A program made the position numbers and the translations under genes. The notes under the pieces were generated by a model. The model worked only from the letters and a program-made list of their open reading frames with translations. It was not told the origin of the DNA and searched no databases. Positions 42,485 through 51,418 of a stretch of 64,000 nucleotides of DNA are shown in pieces. Numbering within the stretch: position 1 is the stretch's first letter; each line of letters opens with the position of its first letter. Source of the stretch: Leucobacter sp. OLIS6 (lineage in GTDB: Bacteria; Actinomycetota; Actinomycetes; Actinomycetales; Microbacteriaceae); assembly GCF_002752355.1 (NCBI RefSeq), contig NZ_MRAV01000011.1:248001-312000 (forward strand), written 5' to 3'.

Positions 42485-43900
42485 CTACGCCCGCGCGCCG
42501 AGCCGCTGCAGGAACAGCGCCTCGCCGAGCGCGATGCGTCGGATCTCGTTCGGGTCGACGCTCTCGTTGGTGGAGTGGATCCGGCTCTCCGGATCCGGAA
42601 CGCCGAGGAGCACGATCTCGGCCTCGGGGTTGATGCCTGCGAGCACGTTCGTGAGGGGGATCGATCCGCCGCCGCCGCTCGTGACGGTCGCGACGCCGTC
42701 GTAGGCGTCGGTGAGCGCATCGCTGAGCAGGGTGAAGCTCTCGCCCGTCGTGTCGGCGCTGAACGGGTGGCCGAGCTCGCCCGCGCTCGTCTCGACGTGC
42801 ACGCCCCACGGCGCGATCGCGTGCAGGTGCGCGATGAGCGCGTCGCGCAGCGCGGCGGGGTCGGCGCCCGGCGGCACGCGCAGGTTCAGCTTCGCGGCGG
42901 CGCGGGGCTGGATCGCGGCGACCGCGCCCACCACGGGAGGCGCGTCGATCCCGAGCACCGTCAGCGTCGGTCGCGCCCAGAGCTGGTCCGCGACCGCGCC
43001 CGATCCGATCCGCTCGGTGCCCTCGAGCATGCCCGCGTCGCCGCGGAACGCGTCCTCGCCGTACTCGACGCCGGGCCAGACCTGGTCGGTCGGGATCCCG
43101 GGCACGCTGAGGTCGCCCCGCTCGTCGCGCAGGGTCGCGAGCATGCGGATGAGTGCGGCGAGGGCGTCGGGTGCCGCGCCGCCGAACTCGCCGGAGTGCA
43201 GCGAGGCCTCGAGCGCGGAGACCTCGACGACGACGTCGACGGCGCCGCGCAGGCTCGTGGTCAGGGTCGGCACGCCGTTCGCGAAGTTGCCCGCGTCCTG
43301 GATCAGGATGACGTCCGCCTTGCGGAACAGCTCGGGGTTCGCCTCGGCGTAGCGGTCGAGGCTCGCGCGGCCCTGCTCCTCGGAACCCTCGGCGACGAGC
43401 ACGAAGCCGACGGGGTAGGCGGCCGGGTCCGTCGCGGCGGTATCGGCGCGCAGGGCGCGCAGGGCCGCGAGGTGCGCGATGAGGTTGCCCTTGCAGTCGG
43501 CGGAACCGCGACCGTAGAGACGGCCGTCGCGCTCGGTGAGCTCGAAGGGCGGGCTCAGCCACTCGTGCTCGTCGAGGATCGGCTGCACGTCGTAGTGGCA
43601 GTAGAGCAGCACGGTCGGCGCCCCGGCGGGCGCGGGGCGGTGGCCGATCACGGCGTAGGTGCCGTCGGGGGTCTCCGTCAGCTCGGCCGGGATCCCCTCG
43701 GCGAGGAACGCCTCGCGCACCCACTCGGCTGCCCGAACGCACTCGGCCGGATCGACGACGCGCTCGTCGGCGATCGACGGGATCGCCACGAGCTCGGTGA
43801 GGTCGGTGAGCGCCTGCGGCATGAGCGCGTCGATGCGCGCGCCGATCTCGACGCGATCGGCGGGCGGGGTGAACGGGGTCTGGACTGCTTCGTCGGTCAT
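42485..43900 (-). CDS. M20 family dipeptidase
   Basis: A 471-residue zinc peptidase of the M20 family (carnosinase/dipeptidase branch). Metal ligands and catalytic residues appear in LLYCHYDVQP, GRGSADCKGNLIAHLAA (bridging Asp) and LVAEGSEEQG (catalytic Glu-Glu). The lid domain lies at about residues 215-370. It is cytoplasmic and should cleave dipeptides. It is a single gene; the next minus-strand gene upstream is the HNH nuclease, and no shared promoter is evident. Confidence 0.95.
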   Translation of the reverse strand: MTDEAVQTPFTPPADRVEIGARIDALMPQALTDLTELVAIPSIADERVVDPAECVRAAEWVREAFLAEGIPAELTETPDGTYAVIGHRPAPAGAPTVLLYCHYDVQPILDEHEWLSPPFELTERDGRLYGRGSADCKGNLIAHLAALRALRADTAATDPAAYPVGFVLVAEGSEEQGRASLDRYAEANPELFRKADVILIQDAGNFANGVPTLTTSLRGAVDVVVEVSALEASLHSGEFGGAAPDALAALIRMLATLRDERGDLSVPGIPTDQVWPGVEYGEDAFRGDAGMLEGTERIGSGAVADQLWARPTLTVLGIDAPPVVGAVAAIQPRAAAKLNLRVPPGADPAALRDALIAHLHAIAPWGVHVETSAGELGHPFSADTTGESFTLLSDALTDAYDGVATVTSGGGGSIPLTNVLAGINPEAEIVLLGVPDPESRIHSTNESVDPNEIRRIALGEALFLQRLGARA

Positions 43901-43952
43901 GCCTCTATTCTGTCGCGCCCGGGCCCGCTCGGGCGAGCGCCCGGCTGCGCAG

Positions 43953-44789
43953 TCAGCCGGCCGGCAGCGGTTCCGCGGGGCACCGGTCGAGCACGACGCG
44001 CATCGCGTTCCGCTCGGCGTCCGTCACCCAGAGCGCGTACTTCGCCTTCACCGCGATCTGCCGCGCCACGTAGGCGCAGCGCGCCTCCGACCGCGGCGGG
44101 AGCCAGCTCGCGGCATCGGAGGCCTCCTTGCTGGAGTTCTGCGCACCCGAGACGGCGAGCAGGTTGAGGGGATCGTTCGCGAGGGCCTCGCGCTGCGCCT
44201 GCGTCAGCTGCTGCGCGCCCTTCTGCCAGGCGTCCGACAGCGCGACGACGTGGTCGATCTGCACGAGCGGCGAGGTCTGCGGGCCGCGCTCGAAGGCGAT
44301 CGTGTCGCCCGAGTAGGGATCCCGCAGGACGCCCGAGGCGACCTTGCAGTTCTTCAGGCGTGCGGTGTCCGTCAGGTCGCGGGCGAGGATGTCGTTGCGG
44401 GTGTCGCAGCCGTTGCGGTCGACGTCGAGCCACGCCTTGCCGAACACGACGGTGCGCTCGTAGCCGGTCTTCGGGGCGCGGCCCTTGACCTCGAGCGTTT
44501 CGAGCGCGGCCGAGGCGGGGCCGGTGGCCGGTGCGGGACCCCCGGACGGCACGGGCGTCGGGAACGAGCCCTGATCGGGGGTGCGGCTCGGATCCGCGCT
44601 CGGCGACGCGGACACCTCCGGCGACGGAGATGCGGTCGGTGCGGCGGTCGGTACGGGATCGAACGCCTCGGGCAGCAGCTTCGCCCCGACGGCGATGGCG
44701 GCGACGAGGATCGCACCCAGCAGCCACGCGGCGGACTTCAGCCGGCGTCGGGCTCGGGCCAGGTCGTTCTTCGCGCTCACCGGCTCCAT
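43953..44789 (-). CDS. Membrane-anchored/secreted HNH nuclease (DUF1524)
   Basis: A 278-residue protein. A short cytoplasmic Arg/Lys-rich start is followed by one membrane helix (AAWLLGAILVAAIAVGAKLL) and a Pro/Ser linker to residue 95. The extracellular domain belongs to the DUF1524 HNH group: CDTRNDILARDL, VQIDHVVALSDAW with the catalytic His, and DPLNLLAVSGAQNSSKEASD with the second and third HNH residues. Such nucleases degrade extracellular DNA. The ATG at 44789 has GGAAGA before it. Confidence 0.9.
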   Translation of the reverse strand: MEPVSAKNDLARARRRLKSAAWLLGAILVAAIAVGAKLLPEAFDPVPTAAPTASPSPEVSASPSADPSRTPDQGSFPTPVPSGGPAPATGPASAALETLEVKGRAPKTGYERTVVFGKAWLDVDRNGCDTRNDILARDLTDTARLKNCKVASGVLRDPYSGDTIAFERGPQTSPLVQIDHVVALSDAWQKGAQQLTQAQREALANDPLNLLAVSGAQNSSKEASDAASWLPPRSEARCAYVARQIAVKAKYALWVTDAERNAMRVVLDRCPAEPLPAG

Positions 44790-44820
44790 TCTTCCAAGGA
44801 TCGGTGCGGGGGACTCCTCG

Positions 44821-44877
44821 CTGCGGCTCCGGGCGCGCCGAACCCGTCCCTCGGGTCCGGCACGCCCGGAGCCGCAG
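44821..44877 (-). terminator. Terminator after the stalk-protein gene
   Basis: CTGCGGCTCCGGGCG and CGCCCGGAGCCGCAG pair at the ends of a 57-base segment whose inner part also pairs (GAACCCG with CGGGTCC, one mismatch). It lies between the stalk-protein stop and the nuclease start. Confidence 0.7.
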
Positions 44878-44881
44878 CGGA

Positions 44882-47800
44882 TCAGCGCTCCGACACTGCG
44901 TGTCGCTGTTGCGCTCGAAGACGAGCACCCCACACGGTGAGTCCCGTGCCGAGCAGGATCATGACCGCGGCGAGCCATCCGATCTGCGGGGCGGAGGAGA
45001 CCCCGGTGACCGAGAGGTCGCTGGTGGCGCCGCGAGTCGAGGCGCCTCCCTCGTGCGGATCCGCGCCGGTACCGCCGCTCGCCGCGCCGGCTTGCGGATC
45101 GTGATCTCCCTCGGCCCCCGTCGTGGCCGTGGTGTTCGCCGTCGCGGACGCGGCTGACTTCGCCTTCGCTTCCGCCGTTCCGGCAGTGCCGGCCTTCGCC
45201 GCGGCACCCGCTCCGGCCGCCGAGTTCGCGGAGGCTCCGGCCTTCGTTCCGGCATCCGCACTCGCGCCGGCTCCGGCACCCGCACCCGCTCCGGGCCCGG
45301 AGGTCGGATCCGCCGCGGCGCTCGCCGCCGCCTGAGTGCCGCCCACCGATGCGGATCCCTGCTGGTCGCCGGTCCCCGCGGCGGCCGCGGAGGCGTCGGT
45401 CGAGGCGTTCGCGATGGCGGCCGCGCGGGCGGCGCTCGACGAGTCGCCGTTCGCGGTCGCCGTGCCCGCGGAGTTCGCGCCCGCCCCGACATCGGCGGAC
45501 GCCTGGGCGGCGGCCTGCGCGGAGGCGTTCGCGTGCGTCGACGCGTCGGCGGAGGCGGTGACCGCCCCGAGCGCCTGCGACGAGGCGTTCGCCTGCGACG
45601 CGAGGTCGGCGGCCCCGCGCGCTGCCGCTCGGGCGTCGGCGCTCGCCGCAGCGTCCGCGGAGGTGCTCTGATCCGCGTAGGCGGCGGCGCGCGCGGCGGC
45701 CTGCGCGCCCGCCCGGTTCGACCCGTCGGCGCTCGCGGACGCGGCGGCGGAGGCCGAGGCGTTCGCCAGGGCGCCCGCGTAGCCCGAGGCGGTGCTGGAG
45801 GCATCGCTCCGGGCCGCGGCCTGCGCGGACATGGATGCCTTGGCGAAGCCCTCGGCCGAAGCGGCGGCGTTCGCCGTGTCTCCGGCGTCCGCATCCGCCG
45901 CCGCGGTCGCGGCGGCCTGCGCGGCGGCTCCCGACCGGGCGGCCGCCGAGGCAGAGGCATCGACCGAGGCCCGCGCGAGCGCGGATCCCTGCGCTGCGGC
46001 CTTGGCCGAGGAGTCCGAGGCGGCGGAGGCCACCGAGGTCGCATCTCCGTACGCCGCCGACACTGCCGAGGCCTGGGCGGCGATCCGATGGTCGCCGTCC
46101 GCCTGTGCGGCGGCGGCGGCCGATGCCGAGGCGTTGGCGTTCGTATCGGAGTTCGCCCGGCTGAGCGCTTCCGACGAGGCGTCCGCTGCCGCGGTCGCCG
46201 TGGCATCGGTCGCGGCGGTGGCGGATGCCGTCGAGGACGCCGAGGCGATCGCCGCGGCTTCCGCCGACGTGTTCCCGCGGGCGTTCACCGCGATCGAAGC
46301 CGAGGCGTTCGCGGCGGCGGAGGCCTGGGAGTTCGCCGAGGCGATCGCCGCGGCGCGCGCCTGCGCGCTGGGTCCGGAGTCCGCGTTCGCCGAAGCCGTG
46401 GTCGATGCGTTCGCCCGTGCCGCGTTCCGTGCGGCGGCAGTCGCGTCGCCGTTCGCCGCCGCCGAGGCGGTGCTCTGCGCATTGGCGTACGCCGAGGCGA
46501 CGGCCGCGGCGACGGCGTCGGCCGTGCCGTTCCCGTCCGCGCGTGCCGAGGCCGCGGCCGATGCGGATGCGTTCGCGTTCGTGTCGGCGGAGGCGACCGA
46601 TGACGCCTGCGACGAAGCCATGTCCGTCGCCGAAGCCTGCGCAGCCGCGTTCTGCGCGGTCGTCGCCGTGGTCGAGGCGTTCTGCGAGGCGTCCGCCTGC
46701 ACCGAACCGGCCACCCGGGCCGCTGCCGAAGCGGTGGCGTCCGCGGCGGCCGAGCTGATGCTCGTCGCGTCCGCGAAGGCCGCGGCTTGCGCGGCGGCCC
46801 GAGCCCGGGCCTCGGCGGAGAGGTCGCCCTGCGCCGAAGCTGCGGCCGATGCCGCGGCGTTCGCGTCCGCGCGGGCGGCGGATCCTGCGGATGCGGAGGC
46901 ATCCGGGTCCGCGCTCGCGTCGGCCGTCGCGTCGGCGTCCGCTGCGGCCGATACCGAGGCCTCGCTCGATCCGTTGCTACTCGCAGCAGCGCGGGCCGCG
47001 GCCGCGGAGTTGCCTTCGCCGGCCACCGAGGCCGAGGCGCGGGAATCGCTCTTGGCGTCGCTCGTGCCTGCGGCGGTCGCGGCCGCCCGAGCGCTCGCGT
47101 TCGCCGTGCTCGTCGCGTCGGCGGACGCGTCGCTCGACGCGTCCGTGCTCGCCGCGGCCTGCGCCGCCGCTTCGGCGTCCGCTCGGGCGGCGGCCGAAGC
47201 GGACGCGTTGCTGTCCGCCCAGGCGGCGGACTGCGCCGCGGCCTGGGCGCCCGCCCGGTTGTCGCCGTCGGCTCGGGCCGAAGCCGCGGCGGATGCGGAG
47301 GCGTTGGAGTCCGCGGACGCGCGCGACGACGCCTGCGCGCTGGCATCCGCATCCGCCGCGGCGGACGCGGCGGATGCGGCATTGCCGTTGGCGTCGGCGG
47401 AGGATCCGGCTCGGGTCGCTGCGGTGCTGTCGGCGGATGCGCGCGCCGCGGCGAGGCCCGACGACCAGCCGGTGGCCGAAGCGTTGGCTGCTGCCTCGGC
47501 GGTCGCGGATCCGGCGGCGCGTGCGGCGGCCGACGCATCGACGGTCGCGGCGGCGTCGGCCGAGGTCGAGTTGTCGGCCATCGCAGCGGCCACGGCCGCG
47601 GCCTGGGCGGCCGCGTTGTTGTTGCCGTCGGCCATCGCCGATGCGGAGGCGGACGCGGCGGCGTTCCCGTTGTTCGGGCGGCACGCCTGCTGCGCGGTCA
47701 GCGAAGCGGCGTTGGTGGTGACGGTGCCCGAGCTGTTCGTGGCGCTGAGCCGGTACCGGGTGCCGGTCATACGGTTTTCGAAGTTCGCGGTGAAGGCGAG

Positions 47801-49564
47801 CCCGTCGCCCGACACCGTGCCCGTGGCGGGGACCCACTGGTCGCTGCCGGGCGCCTGCTGCTCCCAGCGGTACGCGGGCGCGGGGTACCCGTCGTAGTCG
47901 AGCTCGGCCCGGATCGTGAAGTCGGTCAGGCAGATGCCCTCGACGGTGTATGGGAGCTCGCGGAGGCCCGGCACGCCGAACACCTCGAACCCGCCGGGCA
48001 CCCGGTAGCTGTACTCCGCGAGCGCGGGAGGGGTCGGACTCACGCATCCGCCGTAGCCGTTCCCGTAGCAGTAGGTGCCGGCCTCGCGCCAGGTGATGGT
48101 GAGGTCCTTGCGGCCCGGCTTGCCGAGGTTCATCCCGTTCCAGCTGACCGATTGCGGTTCGACGCCGGAGATGTTCCACGCGGTGTCGCGGATCGGCAGC
48201 TCCTGCCCGTCGAAGAACATCTTGGCCGAGCGCAGGGGCTGCAGGAGCCGGGACGGATCCGGTGCGCCGGTGCTCCGGTCGCGCGCGAACACGTCGCCGT
48301 CCTCGGTGACCCAGAGCGCGCCGGCGGTTCCGCCGTTCCCTGTGGGGACGCTGTTCACGACGCTCGCGATCTTCACCGAGTCGGGGACGGCGAGCGGCTG
48401 CGGCGCGGCGACGCAGGTCCCGTCGGCCGAACGGCCCCAGGTCCACAGCTTGCCGGTGCTGTCGAGAGCCGCGGGGGTGTTGGCTCCTCCGAAGATCCGG
48501 GTGATGGTGACGCCGCTCAGCCCCGCGATGGGCGCTGCGCCGGCGGTGCCCGACGCCGATCCGTTGCCGAGCTCGCCGCAGTTCTGCGTGCCCCAGGAGT
48601 AGACCCGGCCGTCGTCGGTGAGCGCGAGCCGGTACTGGGAGTCGCCGGTGACGTCCGTGAACCGGACCCCGCTCGGTGCGGTGCGGGTCCAGGGGGCGGT
48701 GTCGGTCTGCTGCCAGACCGCGCCGTTCGCATCGATGAGGGAGCGGGCCGAGCCGAAGAGGGAGAGGCTGGAGCCGAGGCTTCGGACGGTCGCGCCGGCC
48801 GGGGCCGCGAGCGGAACGAGCGCCGGCTGGGTCGGCGGGGCGTCGTACGAGAGTCGTCCGCCGGGGTCGACGCCCGCGAGCGAGCCGTCCGAGAGCAGCA
48901 CCGTGCCCGGGGCGATGTCGCGCACCGAGACTCCGGATGGGAGCGGGACGGGACGGAACGTCATCGACCACCACGTGTTGCCGAGACTGTTCGCCCAGTA
49001 CCGATCCCGAGCCGAGTACCAGAGGCTGCCGTCGGATCCGAGCGCGAGGATCAGCTCCTCACTCCAGCGGGCGCTGACGCCGTACTCGACCCGTGCGCTC
49101 ATGCGCACCTTCGTGAAGCGCATGGCCGGGTCCGAGACCTCGGCGATGCGGTTGCTCTCGTACAGCCGGCCGTCGGCGCCCAGCAGCACGACGCGGCCCG
49201 AGGTGCCGCTGATCCCGGCCCAGATGTCGTCGACCTTGCTCGCGACGCCGTCCCGCATGGGGATCCGGAGGTCGGGGAGCCCGACGGTGAGATTCTGCCA
49301 GGTGAAGGCCTGCCCCTGCCGGGTGCTGAGCGTCGGCTCGTGCCCGGCGGGGGGTTGCGGCGGCGGCACGGGACCGGGCGCCGCCTGCGCCGGATCGGCC
49401 GCTCCCGCGAGCGATGCGAAGGCCAGCAGCCCGCCCGTGACGAGCACCGCGATCCCGTCCCGAAACGCCCGCCCGACGGACCGCCCGACGGGCCGTCGGG
49501 CCTCCGTCGGCCCGGTGCGCCGGATCCTTCTGTGCCTCGCGGCACCGAAGCTGCTCGCCCCCAT
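44882..49564 (-). CDS. Giant wall-anchored RCC1-like protein with Ala-rich stalk
   Basis: A 1560-residue surface protein. A signal peptide (GIAVLVTGGLLAFASLAGAA) is at about 37-60. Residues 80-460 look like an RCC1-type beta-propeller (RVYSWGTQNCGELGNGSASG, KLWTWGRSADG). An Ig-like domain at about 540-625 (APAYRWEQQAPGSDQWVPATG) follows. Residues 630-1510 are almost only Ala, Ser, Asp, Thr, Asn, Gly, Arg and Gln, in long imperfect repeats. The end is a sorting signal, LSVTG, with a hydrophobic helix and basic tail. It should be covalently linked to the wall by a sortase and hold the propeller away from the cell. The start at 49564 has AAGGGGGAA upstream. Divergent from a sigma-like fusion gene. 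Confidence 0.85.
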   Translation of the reverse strand: MGASSFGAARHRRIRRTGPTEARRPVGRSVGRAFRDGIAVLVTGGLLAFASLAGAADPAQAAPGPVPPPQPPAGHEPTLSTRQGQAFTWQNLTVGLPDLRIPMRDGVASKVDDIWAGISGTSGRVVLLGADGRLYESNRIAEVSDPAMRFTKVRMSARVEYGVSARWSEELILALGSDGSLWYSARDRYWANSLGNTWWSMTFRPVPLPSGVSVRDIAPGTVLLSDGSLAGVDPGGRLSYDAPPTQPALVPLAAPAGATVRSLGSSLSLFGSARSLIDANGAVWQQTDTAPWTRTAPSGVRFTDVTGDSQYRLALTDDGRVYSWGTQNCGELGNGSASGTAGAAPIAGLSGVTITRIFGGANTPAALDSTGKLWTWGRSADGTCVAAPQPLAVPDSVKIASVVNSVPTGNGGTAGALWVTEDGDVFARDRSTGAPDPSRLLQPLRSAKMFFDGQELPIRDTAWNISGVEPQSVSWNGMNLGKPGRKDLTITWREAGTYCYGNGYGGCVSPTPPALAEYSYRVPGGFEVFGVPGLRELPYTVEGICLTDFTIRAELDYDGYPAPAYRWEQQAPGSDQWVPATGTVSGDGLAFTANFENRMTGTRYRLSATNSSGTVTTNAASLTAQQACRPNNGNAAASASASAMADGNNNAAAQAAAVAAAMADNSTSADAAATVDASAAARAAGSATAEAAANASATGWSSGLAAARASADSTAATRAGSSADANGNAASAASAAADADASAQASSRASADSNASASAAASARADGDNRAGAQAAAQSAAWADSNASASAAARADAEAAAQAAASTDASSDASADATSTANASARAAATAAGTSDAKSDSRASASVAGEGNSAAAARAAASSNGSSEASVSAAADADATADASADPDASASAGSAARADANAAASAAASAQGDLSAEARARAAAQAAAFADATSISSAAADATASAAARVAGSVQADASQNASTTATTAQNAAAQASATDMASSQASSVASADTNANASASAAASARADGNGTADAVAAAVASAYANAQSTASAAANGDATAAARNAARANASTTASANADSGPSAQARAAAIASANSQASAAANASASIAVNARGNTSAEAAAIASASSTASATAATDATATAAADASSEALSRANSDTNANASASAAAAAQADGDHRIAAQASAVSAAYGDATSVASAASDSSAKAAAQGSALARASVDASASAAARSGAAAQAAATAAADADAGDTANAAASAEGFAKASMSAQAAARSDASSTASGYAGALANASASAAASASADGSNRAGAQAAARAAAYADQSTSADAAASADARAAARGAADLASQANASSQALGAVTASADASTHANASAQAAAQASADVGAGANSAGTATANGDSSSAARAAAIANASTDASAAAAGTGDQQGSASVGGTQAAASAAADPTSGPGAGAGAGAGASADAGTKAGASANSAAGAGAAAKAGTAGTAEAKAKSAASATANTTATTGAEGDHDPQAGAASGGTGADPHEGGASTRGATSDLSVTGVSSAPQIGWLAAVMILLGTGLTVWGARLRAQQRHAVSER
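45030..47675 (-). repeat. Ala-rich long-period repeat region of the stalk
   Basis: At least six copies of a pattern like ADGxxRAGAQAAAxAAAYADxSTSADAA recur at about 47600, 47230, 46830, 46510, 46100 and 45710, that is every 100-140 codons. Hydrophobic residues other than Ala are nearly absent. Reverse-strand frames stay open throughout because of the GC-rich Ala codons. Confidence 0.8.
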
Positions 49565-49769
49565 ACGTGTTCCCCCTTGCGATCGAGCACCGCCGGGCGG
49601 TTTCGCCCGATCGGTGTTCGTGGTCGATCCCCGGAAAACACCGGGTTCACCTATGAGAGACACCCAGGCGGCCCCAAAACCGTCGCTGATTGCACATTCC
49701 GGGCGTGTCGCGGCGACGATGCGGCGGTTGAAGCTTCATCAATTACGGTGAACACGTCGAAATCACGGC

Positions 49770-51158
49770 ATGTTGGGGTGGAAGTTGGACGAAGAAGTCT
49801 TGCTCGCACGCGCGTCACGAGGCGACCGTGCCGCCGCCGGCGCGTACCTGGCGCAGCATCTTCCGGCGCTGCACCGATCCGCGCGGCGGATCGCCGGCCG
49901 GCGGATGGATCCGGACGACCTGCTCGCCGACGCCGTCGAGGGGCTGCTCGTCAGGTGGGCGGACGGCGGCGAGGAGATCGCGTCGCCCCGCGGCTACATC
50001 CTGGCGTCGATGCGCAACCGGGTCATCAACGAGGCGCGCTCGCCGCGGTCGCGCAGCACCGGGCTCGGATTCGGGGTCGGGTTCGACCGGGACGACCCGA
50101 GCGCGCTCGGTACCGACGAGGCGATCGAGCTGGAGCGGGAGCTCACCTGGCTGCGCCTGGCGCTCGTTCGGCTCTCGGCGGCGCACCGGAGCGCGCTGCA
50201 GGACGGCGCGGTACCGACCGGCGAGCCGGTTGCCGGGGTTCCGGACGCGCGGGACGGCGACGGTCGGAGCGCCGATGCGCGGCAGTCCCTTCGGGCCCGT
50301 GCGCGTCGCGCGCTGCGTCGCGCGTACCTGCAGGTCGTATTGGAGGAGGGCGCGGCCCCGGACTGCCACGCCGCCATCGCGCGGCTGCCGACACGGGTCG
50401 GGGACGACGCGGACGCCACCGGCGATGCGCCCGAGCACTTCCGATCCTGCGAGCGCTGTCGGAGGCGCTGGCTCGTGTTCGCGAGCCTGGCGGGCGGGCT
50501 CGGCATCGCGGGTGCCATTGCCGTCCCGGCGGGCTCGGCGCCCGCGCAGGCCCACGCCCCCGGCTCCGCCGGAACCTTCGGAACCGTCGGCTCGGGCCGC
50601 GGGGCGGGCGCGGGCTCCGGAGGGATCATCGCCTCGGGCGCCGCGCTGATCGGGATCGGGATCCTCCTCGCGGCCGCGGCGTTCTTCCCGCAAGCGCTCC
50701 GTCCGTGGGCGGCTGAGGGGGAGCCCGCGCAGCTCGGGCACTCGGTGGATGCTGCGGGAAGCGGCGCCGGTGCGGCGGTGACGGCGAGCATGGGTCTGGC
50801 CGTGACGGGCGGGTCGGTCGCGGGGGACGGGGTCCAGGAGGTCACGATCCGGCTGACCTTCGACGTGGCGGGGAGCGACTGGTCGACGCACGAGCTCAGC
50901 TTCGACCTGCCGTCGGCCTTCGACGCCGTCAGCGCGTCGGACGGCTGGAACTGCGCGGGGCGCCGCTGCGCGCCCGCAATCGCCGATGCGCGCGAGGGGG
51001 TGTTCGCGATCCGCGGGCTGCCCGGCGGAGGCGACGAGCGGATCGGGGTGCGCTGGCGGGCGGAGGCTGCGGGCCGCAGCGTGACAGCGGACGCATCCAG
51101 CTCGGTGCCGCTCACGGGCGAGACCTTCACGACCTCGGCGCGCGACCGTGCGCGCTGA
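49770..51158 (+). CDS. Sigma-70 region 2 / zinc-motif / membrane fusion protein
   Basis: A 462-residue protein. Residues 8-92 form an ECF-like sigma region 2 (LLARASRGDRAAAGAYLAQH, DDLLADAVEGLLVRW, SPRGYILASMRNRVINEAR). The region where sigma 4 should lie (115-190) is helical and basic but has no clear helix-turn-helix. HFRSCERC at 223-230 fits the HxxxCxxC zinc motif of anti-sigma factors. Hydrophobic segments lie at 235-253 and 284-306, followed by a secreted-looking beta-rich domain (360-450). It may be a membrane-tethered sigma factor fused to its own anti-sigma domain. It is divergent from the giant stalk protein, its probable target. No good ribosome binding site precedes the ATG. Confidence 0.75.
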   Translation: MLGWKLDEEVLLARASRGDRAAAGAYLAQHLPALHRSARRIAGRRMDPDDLLADAVEGLLVRWADGGEEIASPRGYILASMRNRVINEARSPRSRSTGLGFGVGFDRDDPSALGTDEAIELERELTWLRLALVRLSAAHRSALQDGAVPTGEPVAGVPDARDGDGRSADARQSLRARARRALRRAYLQVVLEEGAAPDCHAAIARLPTRVGDDADATGDAPEHFRSCERCRRRWLVFASLAGGLGIAGAIAVPAGSAPAQAHAPGSAGTFGTVGSGRGAGAGSGGIIASGAALIGIGILLAAAAFFPQALRPWAAEGEPAQLGHSVDAAGSGAGAAVTASMGLAVTGGSVAGDGVQEVTIRLTFDVAGSDWSTHELSFDLPSAFDAVSASDGWNCAGRRCAPAIADAREGVFAIRGLPGGGDERIGVRWRAEAAGRSVTADASSSVPLTGETFTTSARDRAR

Positions 51159-51418
51159 CCATCGCCCGCGCGCTGCTGACGCGATTGCGACAGGAATCCC
51201 AGGACGAGCCAGACGAGCAGCACCAGGAAGACGATGCCGACCAGGAGCACGATCGCCCCCTCGCCGGTGCCGGCCGAACCGGTGGGGTTCGGGCGTCCGC
51301 TCTCGAGCAGGATGAAGATCCCGCCGAAGAGGCCGAGCGTCGCGAGCAGCGCGGAGAATCCGATCTGGACGGCCCAATAGCCGACGCCGGTGTACGTCCG
51401 GCTGGTTCCGGGGCGCAT
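49994..51418 (-). CDS. Small membrane protein whose frame lacks a nearby stop
   Basis: The start at 51418 is convincing: it overlaps the upstream lipoprotein stop (ATGA), and the first 85 residues contain two membrane helices (VQIGFSALLATLGLFGGIFI and GAIVLLVGIVFLVLLVWLVL). After about residue 87 (51158) the frame runs antisense to the sigma-fusion gene with no stop until 49994, and the translation there looks random. Either the true 3' end was lost by a frameshift or stop mutation, or the two genes truly overlap. The functional part is probably only 51159-51418. The function is unknown. Confidence 0.45.
   Translation of the reverse strand: MRPGTSRTYTGVGYWAVQIGFSALLATLGLFGGIFILLESGRPNPTGSAGTGEGAIVLLVGIVFLVLLVWLVLGFLSQSRQQRAGDGQRARSRAEVVKVSPVSGTELDASAVTLRPAASARQRTPIRSSPPPGSPRIANTPSRASAIAGAQRRPAQFQPSDALTASKADGRSKLSSCVDQSLPATSKVSRIVTSWTPSPATDPPVTARPMLAVTAAPAPLPAASTECPSCAGSPSAAHGRSACGKNAAAARRIPIPISAAPEAMIPPEPAPAPRPEPTVPKVPAEPGAWACAGAEPAGTAMAPAMPSPPARLANTSQRLRQRSQDRKCSGASPVASASSPTRVGSRAMAAWQSGAAPSSNTTCRYARRSARRARARRDCRASALRPSPSRASGTPATGSPVGTAPSCSALRCAAESRTSARRSQVSSRSSSIASSVPSALGSSRSNPTPNPSPVLRDRGERASLMTRLRIDARM

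Noticed and set aside
45792-50716. Long plus-strand frames through the Ala-rich stalk region, some also Ala-rich
   Set aside because: Repetitive GC-rich Ala/Ser codons keep all frames open. Only the minus-strand frame has a signal peptide, globular domains and a sorting signal.
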